DNA of 9,907 bases from the NCBI GenBank assembly GCA_005888395.1, contig VAXF01000194.1, positions 584 to 10,490 on the forward strand. The letters are read 5' to 3'. Positions 7,495 to 9,907 of the stretch are shown one piece after another; position 1 is the stretch's first letter, and each line of letters starts with the position of its first letter. A program made the translations under genes and the position numbers. A model generated the notes under the pieces. The model searched no databases. It was not told the DNA's origin and worked only from the letters and a program-made list of their open reading frames with translations. The DNA comes from Actinomycetota bacterium (GTDB taxonomy: Bacteria; Actinomycetota; Acidimicrobiia; Acidimicrobiales; AC-25).

Positions 7495-8082
7495 TCCGAA
7501 GAAGCCCCGCCCGGCCTTCGCCCCATGGGACCGCCGCGAGCTGCCCGGCCTGTTCAACGTCGAGGAGACGGCTCGCCGGGTGGGCAACTACAAGTGGATC
7601 GAGATGAAGCTGTTCGAGGCGCTCGGCGGCTGGGTGGCGACCGTTCCCGAGCTCGACGTGAAGATGCGGCTGGGCACCTGAACCCCGAACGCCTCACTCA
7701 GCCGGCCAATGACGCCATGGTGAAGTTCATCGAAGCCATGACCGCGCCCGAGGCGCCGGGCGAGACCATCGAGAAGTTGGTGGGCGTGTACCGGGTGCTG
7801 ATCCCGCACAAGATCGCGGCCTACACGTACCACCTCAACAACACGTCCACGATCACCGACGCGCCGACGATCCGCTCCCTCAAGCTGGCCCTCAACGACG
7901 AGTTCGAGGACTGGCGGGACGGCGAGATGCTCATCCAGTCCCTGCTCGAGACGGAAGACGACGTGAAGCGGGCCGCCGCCCACCAGCAGCGGCTCGAAGC
8001 AATCCTGGTCCGGGCCGGCGGCATCGCCGGCCAGGGCTCGATCGGCGGGCCGATGCCCGTCGCCGAGGAGGTCCCGGTATGA
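7487..8082 (+). pseudogene. Ferritin-like protein 1, frame broken with probable loss of a helix near 7675
   Basis: The ATG at 7487 has GAAGGAG (7476-7482) four bases upstream and lies inside the 3' end of eamA. The first frame gives 64 residues, including NYKWIEMKLFEALGGWV (34-50), which looks like the first helix of a ferritin-like bundle with Glu39 as possible ligand. It stops at TGA 7679-7681 directly after RLGT. The homology continues in another frame from CTG 7678 (LNPERLTQPANDAMVKFIEA...) for 134 residues to TGA 8082. That part contains YTYHLNNTSTITDAPTIRSL and ALNDEFEDWRDGEM, which look like later helices. From memory of such proteins, a segment of about 20 residues with an HxxxHAxxW-type metal-binding helix belongs between the two parts, so a deletion is likely. 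The reaction is unknown. The TGA is not a selenocysteine codon candidate, because the conserved downstream sequence is in a different frame. It is translationally coupled to the next gene. Confidence 0.7.
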
Positions 8083-8912
8083 AGAAGCTGATGGCACCGG
8101 ACGAGCTGGCCCGCGACGGCCGCTTCGTGCGCCTCAACACGATCGACCGCTTCAGCGATCCTCGGACGCAACGGGGGGCGGGCACCGGTGGGAGGATGGG
8201 CAACCGGCTGACGCCCGATCGGCCCGGCGCGCCCGACGCCGCCCGCAACCTCATGCACGGCATCTTCGTCGGCGAGATCCAGGCGCTCGAGGGCGCCGGC
8301 CGCACGTGCTGGGACTACGAGGTGGGCGCCGGCCCGGACGACGTGCCGTTCGCGTTCAAGCTCGACATGGCCCGCCAGTGCTGGGACGAGGCGCGCCATT
8401 GCGAGATCTCCGTGAAGCTGGGCGATTGGATGGGCACGGAGATCGGCGAGTTCGCCGAGACGGCCTTCCTTTTCGAGGCGGCCTGCAACCCCGATCCCGT
8501 CCTGCGGCTCACCGGCGTCAACCGGGCGCTGGAGGGGCTGGCCATCGACGTGTTCAACGCCATGCGCGAGTTCGGTGTGGTCAGCGGCGACCCCGTGCTC
8601 GAGTTCTGTGAGGACTGGATGCTGGCCGACGAGGTCACCCACGTGAAGATGGGCTCGGACTGGCTGCGCCGCATCACCGAGAAGGACCCCGAGCGTCGGG
8701 ACAAGGCACTGGAGTTCCAGCGCATCGTCGACAAGCTCTTCTCCGGTGGCGGTTTCCGCGGAGACGACGAGGACAGCCCGATCAAGCTCGCCTGCCGGTT
8801 CCGGGAGTTGGCCGGGTTCACCGGCGACGAGATGGACGAGCTCGGTGAGCTGTCGCGCCAGTCCCGGGCCGAAGCCCAGGCCGCGTTGGCGGCACGGGCC
8901 GCGGGAGGCTGA
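8079..8912 (+). CDS. Ferritin-like diiron protein 2 (function unknown)
   Basis: The ATG at 8079 overlaps the previous stop (ATGA), with a strong ribosome binding site GAGGAGG at 8065-8071. The 277-residue soluble protein shows a four-helix metal-site pattern: Glu66/Glu71 in GEIQALEGAGRT, Glu104-x-x-His107 in CWDEARHCEI, Glu152 in RALEGLAIDVF, and Glu185-x-x-His188 in LADEVTHVKMG. The spacing E...ExxH...E...ExxH is that of diiron carboxylate proteins, including oxygenases, MiaE-type hydroxylases and DUF455-like ferritin-like proteins. The well-ordered site suggests oxidation chemistry or oxygen/peroxide handling as much as iron storage, but no substrate can be named. Residues 1-55 are probably an extended lead with a glycine-rich stretch (32-41). 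No signal peptide or membrane segment is seen, so it is cytoplasmic. Unlike its neighbour it looks intact. Four bases separate it from the next gene. Confidence 0.8.
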   Translation: MKKLMAPDELARDGRFVRLNTIDRFSDPRTQRGAGTGGRMGNRLTPDRPGAPDAARNLMHGIFVGEIQALEGAGRTCWDYEVGAGPDDVPFAFKLDMARQCWDEARHCEISVKLGDWMGTEIGEFAETAFLFEAACNPDPVLRLTGVNRALEGLAIDVFNAMREFGVVSGDPVLEFCEDWMLADEVTHVKMGSDWLRRITEKDPERRDKALEFQRIVDKLFSGGGFRGDDEDSPIKLACRFRELAGFTGDEMDELGELSRQSRAEAQAALAARAAGG

Positions 8913-8916
8913 CGCA

Positions 8917-9483
8917 GTGGCCCGACTGGTCGTCATCCCCGAGACCTTCACCATGGTGAACTTCGACCACGCTCGCCTCGTCGAGCTGGCCGAGGAGGTC
9001 GCCGGCCGCGTCGGCATCCCCGCCGACCTCGAGGTGCGGGTGGAGATCGACGAGGGCAGTCCGCTCGGGCGCACCAAGCTGGCGTCCGTCGACCCCGTCA
9101 CGCTGTGGATGCAGGGCGGCGCGCTCGAGAACCCGAAGGTCCCACGGACGCTCTCGGATCGCTCGGTTCGCGACGTGTTCGCCCGGCTGCTCTTCCGGGC
9201 CAACGACCGCCTCGCCCCCGGCTTCGCCGAGGCGCCGCCCGACGACGACCTCACCCTCCAGCAGCACACCGCGTGGGACACGTACGCGGTCGGGCGGTCC
9301 GAGCGGCTGGGCTACAACCCCTCGAGGCAGCGTCGCCTCTACCACTTCCGCAACCGGCACGGCTTCTCCGACGTCGCCGACGCGGTCTTCGACCGCCTGT
9401 GGTCGGCCGATGGGTTGAGCTGGGCCGACCTGGAGGCGGCGTGCGCCGAGACGGCCGCCGGGCGGGAGCCCGCCCCCGCCTGA
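8917..9483 (+). CDS. Conserved hypothetical protein, third gene of the ferritin-like cassette
   Basis: I do not recognise a named family. The GTG start at 8917 has GGGAGG (8903-8908) eight bases upstream and lies four bases after the previous stop, so it is co-transcribed. The 188-residue soluble protein has an alpha/beta N-terminal part (1-60) with an acidic strand LEVRVEIDEGSPLG (38-51). A helix follows with SVRDVFARLLFRANDRL (83-99), then a polar stretch APPDDDLTLQQHTAWDTYAVGR (106-127) and a basic-aromatic motif RRLYHFRNRHGFSDVAD (139-155). His117 with Asp109-111, and the HFRNRH segment, could form a binding site, but this is inference. No signal peptide or membrane segment is seen. Position suggests a partner, maturation factor or accessory domain for the two ferritin-like proteins. 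Confidence 0.75.
   Translation: MARLVVIPETFTMVNFDHARLVELAEEVAGRVGIPADLEVRVEIDEGSPLGRTKLASVDPVTLWMQGGALENPKVPRTLSDRSVRDVFARLLFRANDRLAPGFAEAPPDDDLTLQQHTAWDTYAVGRSERLGYNPSRQRRLYHFRNRHGFSDVADAVFDRLWSADGLSWADLEAACAETAAGREPAPA
9460..9475. terminator. GC-rich hairpin at the end of the operon, possible terminator
   Basis: GGGCGGG (9460-9466) and CCCGCCC (9469-9475) form a perfect stem, realistically six pairs with a four-base loop. It overlaps the last codons of the hypothetical gene and lies between two convergent genes. There is no T-run on either strand, so it could slow polymerase or act with a factor, or could simply reflect the GC-rich coding sequence. Confidence 0.25.
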
Positions 9484-9510
9484 CGGCGCTCACCCCTTCG
9501 CCGGAGAACC

Positions 9511-9849
9511 TCAGGCGAGGTCGTGGGCCGACAGGCCCTCGAGGAGGTCGATGACGGGGCGCTCGGCGATGATCCCGCTGCACGCCTCCGCCATCTCCAC
9601 CATCTCCGGCGAGTCGAAGTGGGCGCGCTGCGACTCGGGGGAGTCCCACTTCTCGATCACGACGTAGCGGTCCGGCTCGGTCACCGATCGGGTCAGGTCG
9701 ATGTTCCGGCACCCCGGCTGCTGCCGGGACAGGACGACGTACTTGGAAAGAACTGCCAGCAGCCGCTCGGAGTCGGTGGCGGCGAACGACAGCGTGACGA
9801 TCGTCACCTCCACCTCGTCGGGCACGCCTGCCGACGCTAGCGCCGCCAC
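9511..9849 (-). CDS. Antibiotic biosynthesis monooxygenase (ABM)-fold protein
   Basis: This small protein of 112 residues shows the ferredoxin-like dimeric alpha/beta barrel typical of the ABM family: strand EVTIVTLSF (14-22), helix SERLLAVLSKYVVLS (27-41), the conserved PGCRNIDL (45-52), strand RYVVIEKWDSPESQRAHFDS (61-80), a helix PEMVEMAEAC (81-90) and a closing strand near 99-104. Members include quinol monooxygenases (YgiN), cofactor-free oxygenases of polyketide pathways and haem-degrading enzymes, and many are uncharacterised, so no substrate is assigned. It is convergent with the plus-strand operon, 27 bases from its end. The GTG start at 9849 has no ribosome binding site; GTG 9825 (104 residues, beginning PDEVEVTIV) fits the family's usual N-terminus equally well. 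Nothing recognisable lies between it and the window end. Confidence 0.85.
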   Translation of the reverse strand: MAALASAGVPDEVEVTIVTLSFAATDSERLLAVLSKYVVLSRQQPGCRNIDLTRSVTEPDRYVVIEKWDSPESQRAHFDSPEMVEMAEACSGIIAERPVIDLLEGLSAHDLA

Positions 9850-9907
9850 AGGGGCGCAGCAGGATGTGAGGCGGCCGCGTCGAAATGTCTCAGAGGCTGT
9901 TCAAAAT

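Noticed and set aside
7679..7681. TGA as a selenocysteine codon or programmed frameshift in ferritin-like gene 1
   Set aside because: The conserved continuation is in another frame, no slippery site is visible, and a segment seems missing, so a deletion explains it better.
7821..9281. Minus-strand open frame over the ferritin-like cassette
   Set aside because: It runs opposite three genes that have ribosome binding sites and recognisable motifs, and has none of its own.

Overview
This window is GC-rich bacterial DNA with actinobacterial features: frequent GTG starts, tightly overlapping genes, a two-domain GlnE and a DrrA/DrrB-type ABC exporter. Several proteins resemble what I remember from Acidimicrobiia. 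That placement is from memory of the families and was not tested by a search. I see no rRNA, tRNA, CRISPR array, insertion sequence or phage gene.

Layout. The left half is read on the minus strand. From right to left it holds glnE (4816-2129), a short gap with a perfect 10-bp inverted repeat (2055-2093), a DrrA-like ABC ATPase (2021-1026) and, overlapping it by ATGA, a DrrB-like permease (1029-219) whose reading frame is broken. The right half is a tightly packed plus-strand operon: nadE (4908-6628, frame broken once near 5025), an EamA/DMT permease (6625-7494), a first ferritin-like gene (7487-8082, frame broken near 7675), a second ferritin-like gene (8079-8912) and a conserved gene of unknown function (8917-9483). 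A convergent minus-strand gene for a small antibiotic-biosynthesis-monooxygenase-fold protein (9849-9511) closes the window. glnE and nadE diverge from a 91-bp region.

How the genes may work together. GlnE adjusts glutamine synthetase activity and NadE consumes glutamine to make NAD+, so the divergent pair sits at the glutamine node. The last three genes of the operon look like a unit: two ferritin-like proteins plus a conserved partner. The second carries an E...ExxH...E...ExxH pattern typical of diiron carboxylate enzymes. This cassette is the best candidate here for an undescribed system.

The oddest property is that several genes appear to have lost short internal stretches. The permease, nadE and the first ferritin-like gene are each frameshifted at one point. 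EamA has only nine of ten membrane segments, with the gap in frame. The first half of GlnE is 17 residues shorter than its second half between two shared motifs. Flanking sequence is well conserved in each case. Either the assembly dropped short segments or the locus really carries clustered small deletions; reads would settle it.
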